In this document: positions 33,561 to 45,917 of the stretch, piece after piece
How the letters are laid out: each line of letters starts with the position of its first letter
Numbering within the stretch: position 1 is the stretch's first letter
NCBI GenBank assembly: GCA_038503035.1
Contig: JAVSML010025231.1
Span: forward strand, 83,866 to 147,865
Direction of reading: 5' to 3'
DNA length: 64,000 bases
From: Crocodylus rhombifer
Taxonomy: Eukaryota; Chordata; Crocodylia; Crocodylidae
Position numbers and translations under genes: made by a program
Notes under the pieces: model-generated
What the model saw: only the letters and a program-made list of their open reading frames with translations
Told to the model about the DNA's origin: nothing
Database searches by the model: none

Positions 33561-36260
33561 CTGCTTCTTTCTGATTTGAACAGGAGGATTGTTGTACCCT
33601 GGGTCTCAGGGTTGCTCGCAGTGCCTCCGGTGCCATCATCGTTAAACAGGGAAGCATTGCTTCCCTTCCTTTGATTCAGTTCCTCCATCTATTGCCTTGG
33701 AGTGGGGACACCTGGCTCACAGTGGGGTTGGCAGGCACTTCTAGGGAATGCCAGTCAAAGACTTTGAGCCCCTCAGGTGGCTGCAGTGGTGGGGGAGAGA
33801 AATGTTCTTGCTGGTTTACCTGATGCCAGCTCTAACCATGAGAACTGGGGAAATCTGGGTGTGCAAATGTGGCCCTTTTATGGAGACATGCAAGTGAGCA
33901 AAGGCTGGGCGTGCAGCCTGGGGCCACAGCAAGCTCTCTTCTACCCAGCACAGCACAACAAATCCGTGGTGCTGCAATCTGGCTTGAAAAGGATGCAGAA
34001 CAGACTGGAAGAGAGGGACAGTGGCTAATCTGCCCTGAGTCCAAACCAGGGCCCAGGGCACTAAGGTATCTGTCTGGCTAGGCTAACAGTTCCCAAAACA
34101 GGCACATGGATAACTGGTGCCTGCACAGCCATGGGATGCAGCCCATAGTTCAAATGGGGTATCCTTTTCTGTTTAAAGGCTGATGGCAATTGCTGAGGGT
34201 TGACAATGGTCCACCGCCTGAGCACACTTGGCCTCTAATGCATTTAGCTCCATAGTGTCCCTGCAAAGTGTGGCCAGAGGGCTGGTTCCCCCATTCAGAG
34301 ATGAAACTCGGGCTGGAACTTGCCCCGGGTTACCCAGGATACCTGGGGCAGCACTGGGAAAAGGGCCCTCACCCCTGGCCCTGCCTTCCAGCCCCATCAT
34401 TGAACAATGCCACCAGCTCTGGGAGCCTGGGCAAGTGGTGCCACCTTAGTCAGGGGGGGCATGTGCCCCTCCAGTGGCCAGTTTCATTGATGGCTGGTGC
34501 TCACAAGGGGGGCACTAGCACTCTTGCCTGCACCCCCTGCCCATCACCTCAGTGGTCAGGGGGTGTATGGCACTCTCAGGGGGTACGTGTCGCCACTGTA
34601 TGGGAGAGAGAGAACCCAGAGCACTCCAGAGCCATGCTCCCGGCCATGTTGCAACAGGGCCTGGCACTTAGGGACGTGGCTGGGAGTCCCTGGGAAGCTG
34701 GGGTGTGGGTGAAGCCCCAGTTTTCATGGATCTATAGTAGCAAAGGCCACAGGAACCATTAGCACAGCTGGACTGGGCACTGGCACGTAAGATTCGGTGT
34801 CGCCCCGTGCCCTGCACTGAGTCTGGGCCCTGGTGTTTGCCAGGTATGTCTCCCAGAGAGCCCCCTCATCATGCAGTGTCAGGGTCCCACTGTTTCCCCT
34901 TCCCCCACCCTCACCCTGACCCCTCCTGCAGCTGACCCCCCACCCGCAAAGGCAGCTGTCTCCAACCCTTCCCCCCTCTCCATTACATAAACTCACTATT
35001 ACAGGAAATCAAAGGGGCAAATGTCTTGCTTGAATTAATAACTGACTTCCTGTGGTTACAGATTCACCTTCAGCGTTTGTTTATAAACTCTTGCTTTTCC
35101 CCCTGCTCGAATGCTTTTCTTACCACACCACTGCTGTTTGTTTTACATTAACCGCGCTGGGGCGGCGCAGCTGCTGGGGGAGCGCAGTGGTGTGTGGGGA
35201 TTGCACAGGGTCACTGTCTCAGGCCCAGGCCCCTCCTGCCAAAATCCATGTCCAGGGCACGGCTGTAGGGTCTCCCATGCCCAGCTCTGGCTCAGCACAA
35301 GCTGGAGTGATCCAGGGGCTACTCTAACTTGCACCCGTCGACCTCTTGCAGAGCACTTGCTGGCTGAAAACAGGTGAAGCCATGCGGCACTTGCTCTGCC
35401 CCTTACACACCCTCTTCCTTCAAAGTCAGGCTCCCTCCCAGAGAGGCCCAGTGCTGGCACTCGGGGGATTTGGGTCAATTCCTCGCTCTGTCCCTTGGGC
35501 AAGTCATTTGGCCTCTGTGCTGCGTGTGCAGTGAGAATGTGTGGCAAAGGCTGTGACGGGCTTGGGGGCTGGGTAAGCTCCCTTCTGGGTGGGGGGGAGG
35601 TATCCCACGAGGCAGATGTTACTCGAGCGGCTCCGTGCACGCCTGGTGCTGCGTGAGGCTCTGGAGAAGAGAGCAGGTGCATGCCCACAGACAGCTCCTC
35701 CACACGCAGATGGGGCTGGGGAGAGTTTCCTGGCCGGAGCAGCGGCCCTTTCCCTCCCCGGGATGAGCTGCGTCGTGGCTGGAGCTGGCCAGGGGCATGC
35801 GAGCTCGCTGCGAAGCTTGCCTTCCTCCTCCTCTCAGCGCTGGAAGGAAGCGCTTGCAGGCCTCGGTGCTAGGGAGGCAGGAGCCCAGCTGACCCAGGAA
35901 GGGCATTGCCCCAGTCCAGTCAATGCTGGGGGGCAGTTGATGCGAAGTGGGTCCTTGCCCGCCAGTTTGTTTCAGGGAGGCACCCCCTGGCTTTGCCGTG
36001 CAATCATTTACCCACCAGGACCCAGCTCCTGCACCCAGAGCCATGCGTTCCCCATTGACCCTCTCGCCATCTCCCCACCAGCAGCCTCCATGGAGCCGCC
36101 CGGCTTGTTCCACTGCTCAAGTGGCGCCTTCCTCCCCCTCCCATGGAAAGACCTGGTTGACCGGAGCTCCTCCCGCGGCTCTCTCTTGGGGTCGCTCCTC
36201 CTGACCCGCGTTCCAGATTCTGCTGTTCAGGTTTTCCATCCAGAGCGAAGTATCCTGCCC
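33561..36260. other. GC-rich intronic stretch with a decayed SINE piece
   Basis: No exon is recognised. CTCGCTCTGTCCCTTGGGCAAGTCATTTGGCCTCTGTGC at 35481-35519 is a MIR-like core fragment in plus orientation. GC-rich DNA at 35590-36200 gives a 246-codon plus-strand frame (35589-36329) overlapped by minus-strand frames; it has no family signature. Confidence 0.4.
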
Positions 36261-36264
36261 ACTC

Positions 36265-36770
36265 CCTGTCGCTCTCACTTTATATCCTGGAAATTCCCCG
36301 GCTTAGTTTCAAGCCAGAATGACATTTGACGGGAATTGGCCAGCGCCTTGCGCTGCGTCTCTGCCTTCGATGGGATTGCTCCTTGCTCTCAGATGAACCC
36401 GGCTCTGGCTCATAGATTTCCTGGTGAGTTTCTTCTATATTCCAAAACCAAACAAAATTGTTTCAAAACCAGTTAACGTTGCTAAGAGACAGCGACATAC
36501 TTTGCAGGTTGCCTCCTTTACCAAACCCAGGCTTTTAATAAGCAGGGAAATGAATGGCTAAAGGCTCTGCAAATCTCACCCTATTCAATTAGTAAATAAA
36601 CGGGGAGGCATATTTCCTGGCTCTCCAATAACCTTAACTCTGACCAGTGCATTTTTGAGGAGGTGCCCTTCGCAAGCAGCTTCCTTGTCAAGGACAAGGA
36701 GCTGCATGTTTCATCACTCTTGTGACAGCCTTACTTCCGGGCTAGGGATTGTTTCGGGAATGGATAAGGC
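36265..36770. other. AT-rich, repeat-free block; candidate conserved non-coding element
   Basis: The texture changes from GC-rich to AT-rich unique sequence, with motifs such as AAACAAAATTGTTTCAAAACC (near 36450), CCAGTTAACGTTGCTAAGAGACAG and TTCAATTAGTAAATAAACGGG. It contains no recognised repeat. This is the look of intronic enhancers in developmental genes, but conservation cannot be measured here. A GTGAGT donor-like site follows a short open stretch at 36423; its phase does not fit an NFI first exon. Confidence 0.3.
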
Positions 36771-38236
36771 AGCGTTTTGCTTTTCTTAATGGCATGGTCT
36801 ATGCAGCCACCGCTCCAAAGGTGCTGTCCAGGAGGAAGCCTTTTGTTTAGCAGCGCAGCTTTCTGGAAAAGTCTTTTGGGAGTTCAAAAATGGGCCTGTT
36901 CTTCTCCAGGATGAACCGAGACTTTTCCAAGTGATTAAACGAGGAGAGAGGGAACTAGCCTGGCCGGCCTTCCCTGGAGAATGGTACACTGAGACTCCAA
37001 GGGTGCTCTGCTGTGTGTAGAGACTTCAACCTCAGTCTGCCTCCCCAGCAAACAGTGGATCCAAAAGCAGGTGACTCAGCTGAGCAAGGCTTTCCCTTGT
37101 GCACCTGCTATAGCTGTTCCACTTTGTGTAAATGAATGATGCCCAGTAGGCCCGGGAGTCTGGGCAGTTGCTGAGGGTGGGAGAGATCAAGGTTCAGGTC
37201 TCTGCTCTAATGAATCCCTAATTATTTATACCCAGTGGAACAGGACCTGAGTGTTAGCCACTCTGGACTGGGAGTTTTCTTGCCTGGTCTCATTTTGACC
37301 AGAGCTCCCCTTGCCGAACCCAAACACGTTCCTGGGGACATCGTTGGGTCCTAGGAGTCAATATTCTCTGCAGGAGCCCTGCGTAATCAGGATGTCCCTA
37401 CTCTACTCCATTTAACCCATATGTTAACCGCCCCCCATGGGGGTTTGGGAGCAAAATCCTTACAATTCCTCCTAGGGGGGTCAAGGGTCTGTTTTAATGG
37501 GCATCTGGGCATCAGGGCATCAGAACTGCCCCGTATCCTCCCTCCCCACAGGGGCCAGGGCTCTACCACACATTTTGTGTGGAGCCTTTGGCATGTAGCA
37601 TCCATTCTCTGCTCTTTAGTAAACCCAGCTGGAGAATGGAGTTGGTCACACTCTCCAGGGGGAGCCCAGGACATGGTTATCTCATTTCATCCATGTGCTT
37701 CTGGGTCAGTTCAGAAGCTGACAGTAAGGAGACTCCACAACCTTGTTTCTGGCTTGTCAGGCTCCCTGGAGAGCAGGGTGTGGAAAGGAAGGCTGAGCCA
37801 GGGGCTAGGGGCTACCCAGGACTATAAAACCAGGGCTACATTCCCTGAGTTCCCTCGTGCCTTCCACCTCTCCATGCCTCTGCTGCCCACCTCTGCATTG
37901 GGGATAATAGCCCTATTTTGTTCACTAGTAGAATAAATACATTAAATAGTGTGGGATGCACAGATTTTAGGGCAATAGGGGTCAGATAAATGCCAAATGG
38001 CAGGTCTCTACTGCCACCACGGGGACAGCGAGAACTGCCTTCTCAATCCTGCTTTGCGCATGTTGTGTGCTGAGAAAGCGGCATGTGGCTACAGCTGGAG
38101 CAGTGCCCAGTGCCCAGCACCCAGCCCTGATCTCAGCAGCACCCCCAAGATCCAGAAAGGGACCATCACACCGGTAGAGAGGTTTCTCAGCAGTGAACTT
38201 GGGAACCCTCGGGAGAGGGATAGCCATCCATTAGCT
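36771..38236. other. Intronic stretch without recognised genes
   Basis: Nothing coding and no named repeat is seen. A 171-codon frame at 37421-37936 (+) has no family features. Confidence 0.4.
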
Positions 38237-38423
38237 CAGGGGTGGGCAATTATTTCGGGTGGAGGGCCGCTTACTATGTTATGGCAAGCCATCAAGGGCC
38301 GCATAACAGGCAGCCCAGGGCAGATAAATATTAATTTTCTAAATTTTGGGGGGGCCCTGTGTGCCAGATAGAATGGCGTGGCAGGCCGCATCCAGCCCCT
38401 GGGCCACATTTTGCCCACCCCTG
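38237..38423 (+). mobile_element. hAT-type MITE, copy B, with perfect 8-bp target duplication
   Basis: The element is 187 bases with termini CAGGGGTGGGCAA at the left and, in reverse complement, CAGGGGTGGGCAAAATGTGG at the right. It is bordered on both sides by the identical 8-mer CATTAGCT (38229-38236 and 38424-38431), the length expected for hAT transposition. It has no coding capacity and would have moved with a transposase supplied in trans. It is the same family as 14219-14400 in opposite orientation, and its intact duplication and perfect termini indicate the younger insertion. Confidence 0.93.
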
Positions 38424-38431
38424 CATTAGCT

Positions 38432-41103
38432 CCTATCACATGAGCCATTTCCTCCAAGCTCCCCTTATTCTTGCCCTCCCAGCAGGGGCTTGAAGACATC
38501 CCCATGTCCCCATGGGGGGCCAGGGGAAGAGCTGGAGGCAGAACTCAGCTCTTGCACCCCGGTCTCTCCCTAGCGGCCAAGGCTCCACCTTCCTGCGCTG
38601 CCCTGCTGCTTCCTGCACTTGGCCCTACCTAGCACCACTCAGAGCCAACATCCCTTTCTTCAGCCGTCTCCTAATTCTACCTCCTCTGCCCGCTGGCCCC
38701 AGGTCCAGGTGACTCCTGCAGTCTGGTGATGTCTCAGGAAGGCAATTTGAGTGAAGGAGCTGCAGTTAATAGGACTTCGGATTCCTTTTCTTTGCTCTGG
38801 GCCCTCCAGCCCTCCTCACACTGACAGGGCAGCTTCCTGGCTCTGGCCTCAGATTCCCGGGGCCTCCTGCTGATGAGGTTGGGCAGCTTTGCTGCCCCCT
38901 TGCAATAGCAGGTCTGCCTGCCGGGAGCCGACAGGTAGGTAGCCCGCCTGCCGCGGCCAGATGGGAGAATCTGGGGTTGGTTAACTGCACTGAGGCTGCC
39001 AAGATGCTCCTTGTGCCAGAGGCAGAATACTCGACGTTCCAGCCAGCGCGTCTGTGCTTTGGCTTTGATATTTGTGCAGTTCCTTGGGAGGGCCGTGCCA
39101 TCCAAGTTCGTTTCCTGGCAGTGCTGGTGCCCGAGGCAAAGCACATTGCGTCTTTTGAAACTCCCTCCTCCGGAGCCTAGAGGAGCGGAGAGGCACGGCC
39201 ATCCCCGCCCACGGCCAAGCAGCACAGCCCCCTCCACCCTTGGCTTCTGCCGACTCGGGACTTCTCCTACCAGAGAGCGCTGGCTCCGTCACATCAGGAG
39301 CTCATGTCTCATTCCCTCCTTCTGCTCCCAGACAGCAAACGCTGTCTGGGTGTTACGGCGTCGGCCCTGGAATCAGGGCTGCTCGGGGATGATCCTAGCT
39401 GCACTGCTAACTCACTGGATGACTTTGGGCAAATCCCAGCCCTGTGCCTTGGTTTCCCCACCTGTGGAACTGCCATCAGTGCTTGCTGCCCTCTCCTGGG
39501 AGTTATAATTGTGCATAGCAAAGTCCTATCTGTAAAGTGCCTTGAGATCCCCAAAATGAAAGACCCCAGGAGAGTGAGGATTCAGATGTGACTGACAGAG
39601 AAATAGGTAGATCAATCAACAACTAGATAAGTGGTATTCGGAGAGCGTTGCAGAACCCTTGGAGAAGACCTAAAGGAGCCGTAAGTATCTGCCTCTCGCT
39701 CTCAGCTTCTCTTTGGAGCAGTGGGGTGCTATGTGCAGAGCAGCGAGGACCACAACAGCTATTAAGGGCGATAAATCAGTCATTTGTGGAACGGCAAATC
39801 ATTTCCCTGCAGGAACAGCCTCAACGTCTGCATCACCCTCTGAGACACTGCAGCAGGGAGAGGGGTCAGGCCGGGTGTTTTGGCACCCGTCCTCTCCGAT
39901 GCTGACTATCACACGCTGCCTGGTGCAGGCTTCCTGCGGACAAGTGTGGGTTTGTGGGGAGGCCTTGCAGTGAGTGCGCGTGGGCAGAGAGTCAGGCATT
40001 CACGGTGCAGGAAGCCAAGAGATTGGAAGACATGATCAAAGGCCAGTTGGCACATTGGGGAACAGCAGCGTGCCATGGGGAGTTCCCAAGTAGGGCAGAC
40101 CCATGCAGTCAGCTGCTTCTAGCAGGAAGGAAGAGATGGGGCTGGGAAGGGAGGAGGCTGGTTTCAGGGCACGTCCGAGGCCGTCACCTCTTCTGCTCTC
40201 AGGGAGAAGGGCCAGGGTCTGGTTAATTTCCTCAGATTATCCTGTAATCTCATTACCCAGTGGGATTAGTGAGAGGCACGAATGAATGAACAAGAGCGTG
40301 CTCCATGGCAGGCTGGGATCAAACTCGGATAAGGTCACAAGGGGAAAGGAGCCTGCCAGGGCATTGCTTGCCACGCGGGTTCACCCCCAAGCCCTCGTGC
40401 GGTGTTTCCGGCCCTGCTCAGGGGAAGCCTCCCAGCAGAGCAGGTGAGGGTGCTGGGGACACGCCAGCAAAGCGGTGGGCGTTTGCAGGAGAGCCAAGGG
40501 CCGAGGTGCTGCAGGTTGGGAGTGAGCAGCTTTGGAAGAGCTGGGGGCTGGGAGCAGAGCAGGGGAGGAGGGGAGCTGCTGAGTGGCAGCAGGGTTTTGC
40601 CTGGTGCTGGAATAGGAGCGGGGCCGGGGCAGGACAGGAAAGGTGGGGCTGCGAATGGCATGGGAGCAGCACGGCCAGCACCTGCCATCTCGTCCCCTCC
40701 TCCCATCAGCGCTGTCGGTCCCTTCCTCGAAGAGGCCCCCGCGTTCACCCAGCAGCGATCCCCCATCTCTGCTCGCTCAGATGACACAGCACAAGCTGCA
40801 CAGTGCTGACGCAGCAGGATGTCTCGGTACTTGCAGCGGGAACAGGTCCGCACGGCTGTCACCACGCAGCCGTGTCTCCCTCCTCCCCCAGCCCCAGCTC
40901 CCCGGGGAAGGAGCTTTCTGCAGAGCCGGGATGTGCTTCTAGGCTTCCCCGTCACCTGAGAGCCGGCACCTGCTCCGGCCCCTTGGCCCCCAAGAGACCG
41001 CTGCGTGTGACAGCGGGATTTCATCGGGTCTCAATTCAGGGTCCTTGGCGCTGAGGCAGGGTCTTAATCGCAAGCAGTGGTACCTCCAGCTCAGCCGCAA
41101 GGC
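38432..41103. other. GC-rich intronic stretch with a decayed SINE
   Basis: No exon is recognised. Frames of 159-229 codons near 40300-41020 run on both strands in GC-rich DNA without family signatures. The one recognised repeat, at 39365-39560, is listed separately. Confidence 0.4.
39365..39560 (+). repeat. MIR-like core-SINE fragment
   Basis: CCTAGCTGCACTGCTAACTCACTGGATGACTTTGGGCAAATCCCAGCCCTGTGCCTTGGTTTCCCCACCTGTGGAA is the MIR core in its usual order, followed by a decayed tail with GTAAAGTGCCTTGAGATCCCC, a tail typical of reptilian MIR-like SINEs. Plus orientation, old insertion. Confidence 0.7.
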
Positions 41104-41119
41104 GGGGGGGGGGGGGGGG
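41104..41119 (+). repeat. Homopolymer of 16 G
   Basis: Uninterrupted run of sixteen G. It could form quadruplex DNA, and its exact length is unreliable because such runs are hard to sequence. Confidence 0.9.
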
Positions 41120-42983
41120 CTGTAAAGCCATCTGACAGCCTGAGCCTCACCAGATGTGCTTGAGGCCTCCCCACTCACACACCCAGGGCGTCCATCTCAT
41201 GACATAAATGACTGTAGCACCTCTGGGCCTCAACAGAGGTCAGGGTGCAAGGATGCTAGGTGCTGAACAACTGCAGTGTGGGACAGGCCCTCCCTGGAGA
41301 GACTGAGGTCCAGATAGATGGTGGGTGGGAAGGGAAACAATCACTAAGCAGCCTGCCAACATCACCAAGCAGGTCAATGGTAAAGGGCCCAGTCTCAGTG
41401 CATCCTTCTACTTTCTCATGGCCTGACCCGTGTGACCGCTTGGCTAGGCAGCATCCGTAATCCCTCTCCTCAAGAGTGCTTGCGGGGGCTGGTGTAGATG
41501 GGAGCCTTCAAATGTCCCCTGGGCTGGAGCTTTTAATTCATGATTGCACCTAATCCAGGGCTGGCAGCACCCCGCTTTGTCGCTGCAGAGTGAAGAAAAA
41601 AAGAAGCAGGTGCAGATCCCTTCTCTGATGAGTTCATGCAAAGAGCCAGTCCCATTTGCCTAACGAGGCTGACTCTGGTCCAAGCAAATATTCCATTTGG
41701 GGACACTTGGTGTTATTGTGTGGCACAAAGTCTGTGTCCTTGGCCCCTGGCTACGTGCCTAGGCCCGGATCCATTCGTTTGCCTTTTGCAAAATGAGGAA
41801 AGCTGGCCTGCTCCCTCTCTCATGCTGATTTTCTCCTGCTGGAGTTCCCCGAAGTTAGCCGCCCAACCTGAGGAGGAGGCAGGGCCAATAATGAGAAGGG
41901 TGCGAGCCAGATTCTTATCGCTCGCTTTCCAGCTCAAGGCAAACCCCAACCCCAAACTGGCTTTGAAAACCTTTCGATGGAGCCTGGGGTACCTAATCAC
42001 ATTGAGCTTTGACTGAAAGGAAGGCCAGGAGCAGAAACTACAGTGGCCAACCTCCAGTGAAGATAACCTGGGACACAGCCCGAGACACTCTGCAGGGGCC
42101 TGGAACCAGAAGTCTGCCCCGGGTCCGGGTCTGGTTACTGTAGCCCTCTTGGTGCTGGGAGGCAGAACTAATTAGGTGGGGCTCAGCACCATATGAAGTT
42201 GAAACAAGCAGCACCATACCGAGAGCTCTTAGCAGACACAACAGGATTCTGCCTGCTGCCACACTGGGACTAATTTTTCAAAATTGAGAGAAAAGCCCCA
42301 TTTTGGGGACCCCCAGAGACACCAGGAGGCAGCCCGGGAATGTGGGGCTGTCCTGGATCCTAGTGTGATAACATCTGGGGAATGTGAATCCTGGTCCAGA
42401 CTGAGTAGCTGGCCATGAGATGGGCGGAGGCCAGGACTCCAGATCCAACATCCTGAGCACTTAGCAGGAGCTTGGACCTGGGCTTGGCGCTCTGGAAGGT
42501 GGACCCAGTGCTGGCCCCAAACCAGGAGATCATCCCTGCTCCAGCTCAGGTTTTCCCTTGGAATTTTGCCTGCTTTGATGCTGAAACGGCAAGGTCAGAA
42601 ACTCTCCCCAGAGTGAAGCAGGTTGAATATGAGGAGTCCGTCCATCCATCCATCTGTCTGTCTTTCCACCTTATGTTACTTTATATAAAAGCCACTTTAA
42701 GCCTGATGAAGCCCCATGAAGTACAAGAGTGTCTAGGCTCATCCCATCTCCCTCCCCATCCATGGGGCTGGGGAAATCCAGCGGCTGGGCTGCCAACTGA
42801 CTGTCAGGCGGGGACATCTCCCTCCACCCCACGCACACACCCTGTGTGCTCAGCGCCATGCCTGTGCATGCCCCCCAAATGCTCCCTGCATGCAAGGGCA
42901 CACACCCTGCTTACCACCTGCATGAAGGCTCCCCCCTGCACTTGCACCACAACTCCCAGGCACAAGGCAGGAGACCTCTAAGG
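41120..42983. other. Intronic stretch without recognised genes
   Basis: No exon or named repeat is recognised. A short CCAT/CTGT tandem lies at 42641-42664. Confidence 0.4.
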
Positions 42984-43135
42984 CAGGGGCAGGGAACCGC
43001 CAAACAATCCCCCTTGGCTTCCCCTCTTTGGCATGTCTTAAAGCCTTGTTGGCCCAAACCCCAGTCTCCTGCCTCCATGGAGGGTGGCTCTCCCCCACTT
43101 CCCCCACAGTCCCTGGGCTGCGGTTCTGTCTAGAG

Positions 43136-43351
43136 CAGGGACAGGCATCCCCCAGGATGCGTGCCAGAACATGGCATGCAAAGGCATTTTGCTTGGCACT
43201 CACACCCCGGGGAATGGGCCATGGCCGTGCTGCCACAACAAGCCTCAGGCCCCTCATGGTTCCCCTGCCATCCGCCCTGCCACGCAAACATCTTCCAAGT
43301 TGAGGTTGCGTGGGTTTGTGTCACTCTGCCCAAAAACTTTGTCAACCCCTG
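43136..43351. mobile_element. hAT-type MITE, possibly nested or with an alternative left end at 42984
   Basis: The right terminus reads, in reverse complement, CAGGGGTTGACAAAG and is followed by CTCTAGAG (43352-43359). A left terminus CAGGGACAGGCA at 43136 is preceded by GTCTAGAG, matching at seven of eight bases, which is a good hAT target duplication. A second possible left terminus, CAGGGGCAGGGAAC at 42984, is preceded by CTCTAAGG (six of eight). Either a 216-base MITE lies beside a related piece, or a 368-base element carries an internal terminus-like motif. It is non-coding, and the family is not named. Confidence 0.6.
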
Positions 43352-43359
43352 CTCTAGAG

Positions 43360-45917
43360 GCTGGCCCACCCAGCCCAGGAGGTAGTAGCAGCCCTTCCCT
43401 TTGCTGCATCCCTGGCTTTTCAGCTTAGCAATCAAATCAGCTTGTTCCTTGCCTGCTTCTTATCTTCCAAATCCCCCTATCTGCGGCTAAAAATAGCCCT
43501 CGGGCTCAACAGGAGGTCATGGGCCTTAGAGCAGCACTGGCACCACAAGGGGAGAGGGGCCACATCTTGGAGAGGACAGGCTGCCTGGGGCAGCACAGGA
43601 CCTCCCTCTCCTTGCTGGAAATGGGCCTGGCAGGTGTGAACCCCAGGACCATGCACCCCGCCCCAGCTTGCGCAGCAAACAGACCAACCCCTCTGGGCTC
43701 TCTCTCCCAAGCCTAACTCCAGTGTAACGGTGCCGGATCTGCGTGCTGCGGCCCACCAAGGCGACTCTTGCTCCCTGCTGTGAGATCTCACCTCCATTTA
43801 AGGAGGAGGCCATCTGGGAGGTGGAAATAAAAGAGGGCTTGCCAGAGAAAGAAGGTGAGGGAAGTTCATGGGCCAGAGGGTTGGTCCCAAGCTGTCTGAG
43901 GACGCTGAGCTGAGCTGAGCTGTGAGCCTGCTACTCCCAGCACAGTTGCCCACAGTAAAGCCCCTGCATAGCAGTGGGGGGGCAGCAACCCCTGGTGTCC
44001 TGGGGCTGGGCAGCCCTCCTGCTTCAGCGGCAAACGCACCTTGCTTGCATCTTGCACAAGGGCTCCTGCTTTGCAGCAACTTCTTCCCCATCCCCAGGCT
44101 GGAGGGGCTCCACTTTCTAGGAACACCAGTGGGCTGGCAGCATCCTGGGGAAGTGGAAACTTGGAGCAGAGTGGGCTTTCTGGAGCAGGGGGTCTCAGGG
44201 TGGCATCCGGGCTATGGGGGGCATTTAGGAAGGATATTAGAGCCCAGTGACCCACAGCCCCCCAAAACTTTCGGTCCCACAAGGAACAGCCAGGTCATGG
44301 CCTGTCAGCCCTGCACCCCACATTTTAGCCCCACTCCCCCATCAGTTCTACTCCTCAGATGGGACTTGGCTTGGCAGTGCCCCGTGGGACACAGCAGGGG
44401 AAGGCACCTCGGGAAGTCTGTTCCCTGCAGGTCGTGGCTCCCTTTGACAAGGCAAAACAGGGAGCGGCTGATTTATCTGCCTTTTAAAGAGTCCCACAAT
44501 GGCATCGGTGCCAGCACATTAGCTCTGCATCCTGTTACATGCTTGTCCAGCCATAGCCTGGCTTACAGCAGCCACCGAGAGGTGCACCGAGTGCTGCCAA
44601 GTGCTGCTCCCATCCCCGCCCAGCCCTTGTCTCTGCTTGTCTCCCGCACCCCCTTCCTGTCCGCTCTTCCTCTGCCAAGGCACCAGGTTTTCTCCCTCTT
44701 ATTTTCTTCCTCCCCTGCACCCCTACCCGCAAAGGCCGTCACCTCCCTCTCACCTTGAGCAGACTTGGCTGGTGCCCTGAGCGCCATGCAGTGAGTTCAG
44801 TCAGTCTCAGCCCTTTGTAGGTGGAAGTTATCCACCTTGGGATACTTGGGAAACAGCACAAAGCAGGGAGGGGAAATCACCCAAGTACCCGGGTGAGGTG
44901 AGAGACTTGCTGTGAGTGCAGGACCAGGTATCAGGGCTCTTTGCCCAACTCAGCCTGGCACCTGTGCCAAGTCTTTATATTTCTTCAGTAAAACGAGGGA
45001 AATACCTATCTATTTCACAGGGCGGCAATGGATGGGCTGGATTGGGAAATCATCAGCTCTGCCCAAAAAACCCCCAGTGTTGCCGTTGACTCCAGCTCAC
45101 GCCGTGAGAGTCTCACATTGAAAGGGCCACGGCAGACATTCTCCACATGTCCCCTTCAGACAGGCTGGGGGTGGGTTTCTTTTATTGACACCCCTCCCCC
45201 CCAACCTACCCATCACACAGGCATTAAAGGGTTAATTGATCCTTACAAAACCCAACATCTTGTAACTTTAACTTGCAAACCCCTTGCAGGGCCGTGCTTC
45301 TAACCATCAATCCCTGCATTTACAACCTGCTTAAACCTTCTACCAGACGTTTGCTGATCTTTTCTAAACCTCGTATAAAGCTTCAACAGCGAATGTGAGA
45401 GAGTTCTGTAAAAGCCATGTGGTTTGAGTTAGAGCATTAATTGGAGATGTTTATTTTGATTTGCAAAGTGATTAAATTTTTCCACGGCATTTTGAAAGGA
45501 AAAAAATCTGAATTTAATTATCACTATTCCAAGAACCACCATGGGACCAAATATTTTAGACTGTCTCATGCTTTCTTCACACCCCATTCTTGAATGAAGT
45601 GCAGCAGATGAATGCCTTTTGGGAAGAGATGCTTAAACCCAACGACAAAGGATTGGGCTCTGTACAAGAGTAACTGAGTGAAACTCCACAACACGGGAGA
45701 GCAGGTTGGAGGATCGCTGGGTCCTTTAATCTCTATGAGCCTATTAATTAATCTATGTCATTCTTCAGGCTCCTTTGTTTGGAGGAATGTTTCTAGGGAA
45801 TTGTTTCAGGGTTTAACAGATAAGGGGTGGGCTGAGATGACCGGTGCTCACGTGTTGGTCCTGCAGTGGCACAATGTTACCGATGCTATAAGGGCAGTTC
45901 TCTGCCCATAGGAAGTA
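43360..45917. other. Intronic stretch with a possible decayed SINE
   Basis: No exon is recognised. CTGTGCCAAGTCTTTATATTTCTTCAGTAAAACGAGGGAAATACCTA at 44963-45008 looks like a decayed MIR core. A 278-codon frame at 43922-44758 (+) is proline- and serine-rich and without a family signature. The interval 45370-45560 is AT-rich and unique. Confidence 0.4.

Noticed and set aside
35589..36329. 246-codon plus-strand frame
   Set aside because: No recognisable family. It runs from GC-rich into AT-rich unique DNA, with overlapping minus-strand frames.
36360..36428. Short ATG-led stretch ending at a GTGAGT site, considered as another NFI first exon
   Set aside because: The frame at the donor is phase 1, whereas NFI exon 2 needs phase 0, and the earlier ATG meets a stop. 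The peptide has no NFI resemblance.
40335..41024. 229-codon minus-strand frame
   Set aside because: Low-complexity Ala/Pro/Gly-rich peptide in GC-rich DNA, without motif or splice context.
43922..44758. 278-codon plus-strand frame
   Set aside because: Pro/Ser/Leu-rich chance peptide. Its composition follows the GC-rich DNA, no family motif is seen, and long frames overlap it on the minus strand.
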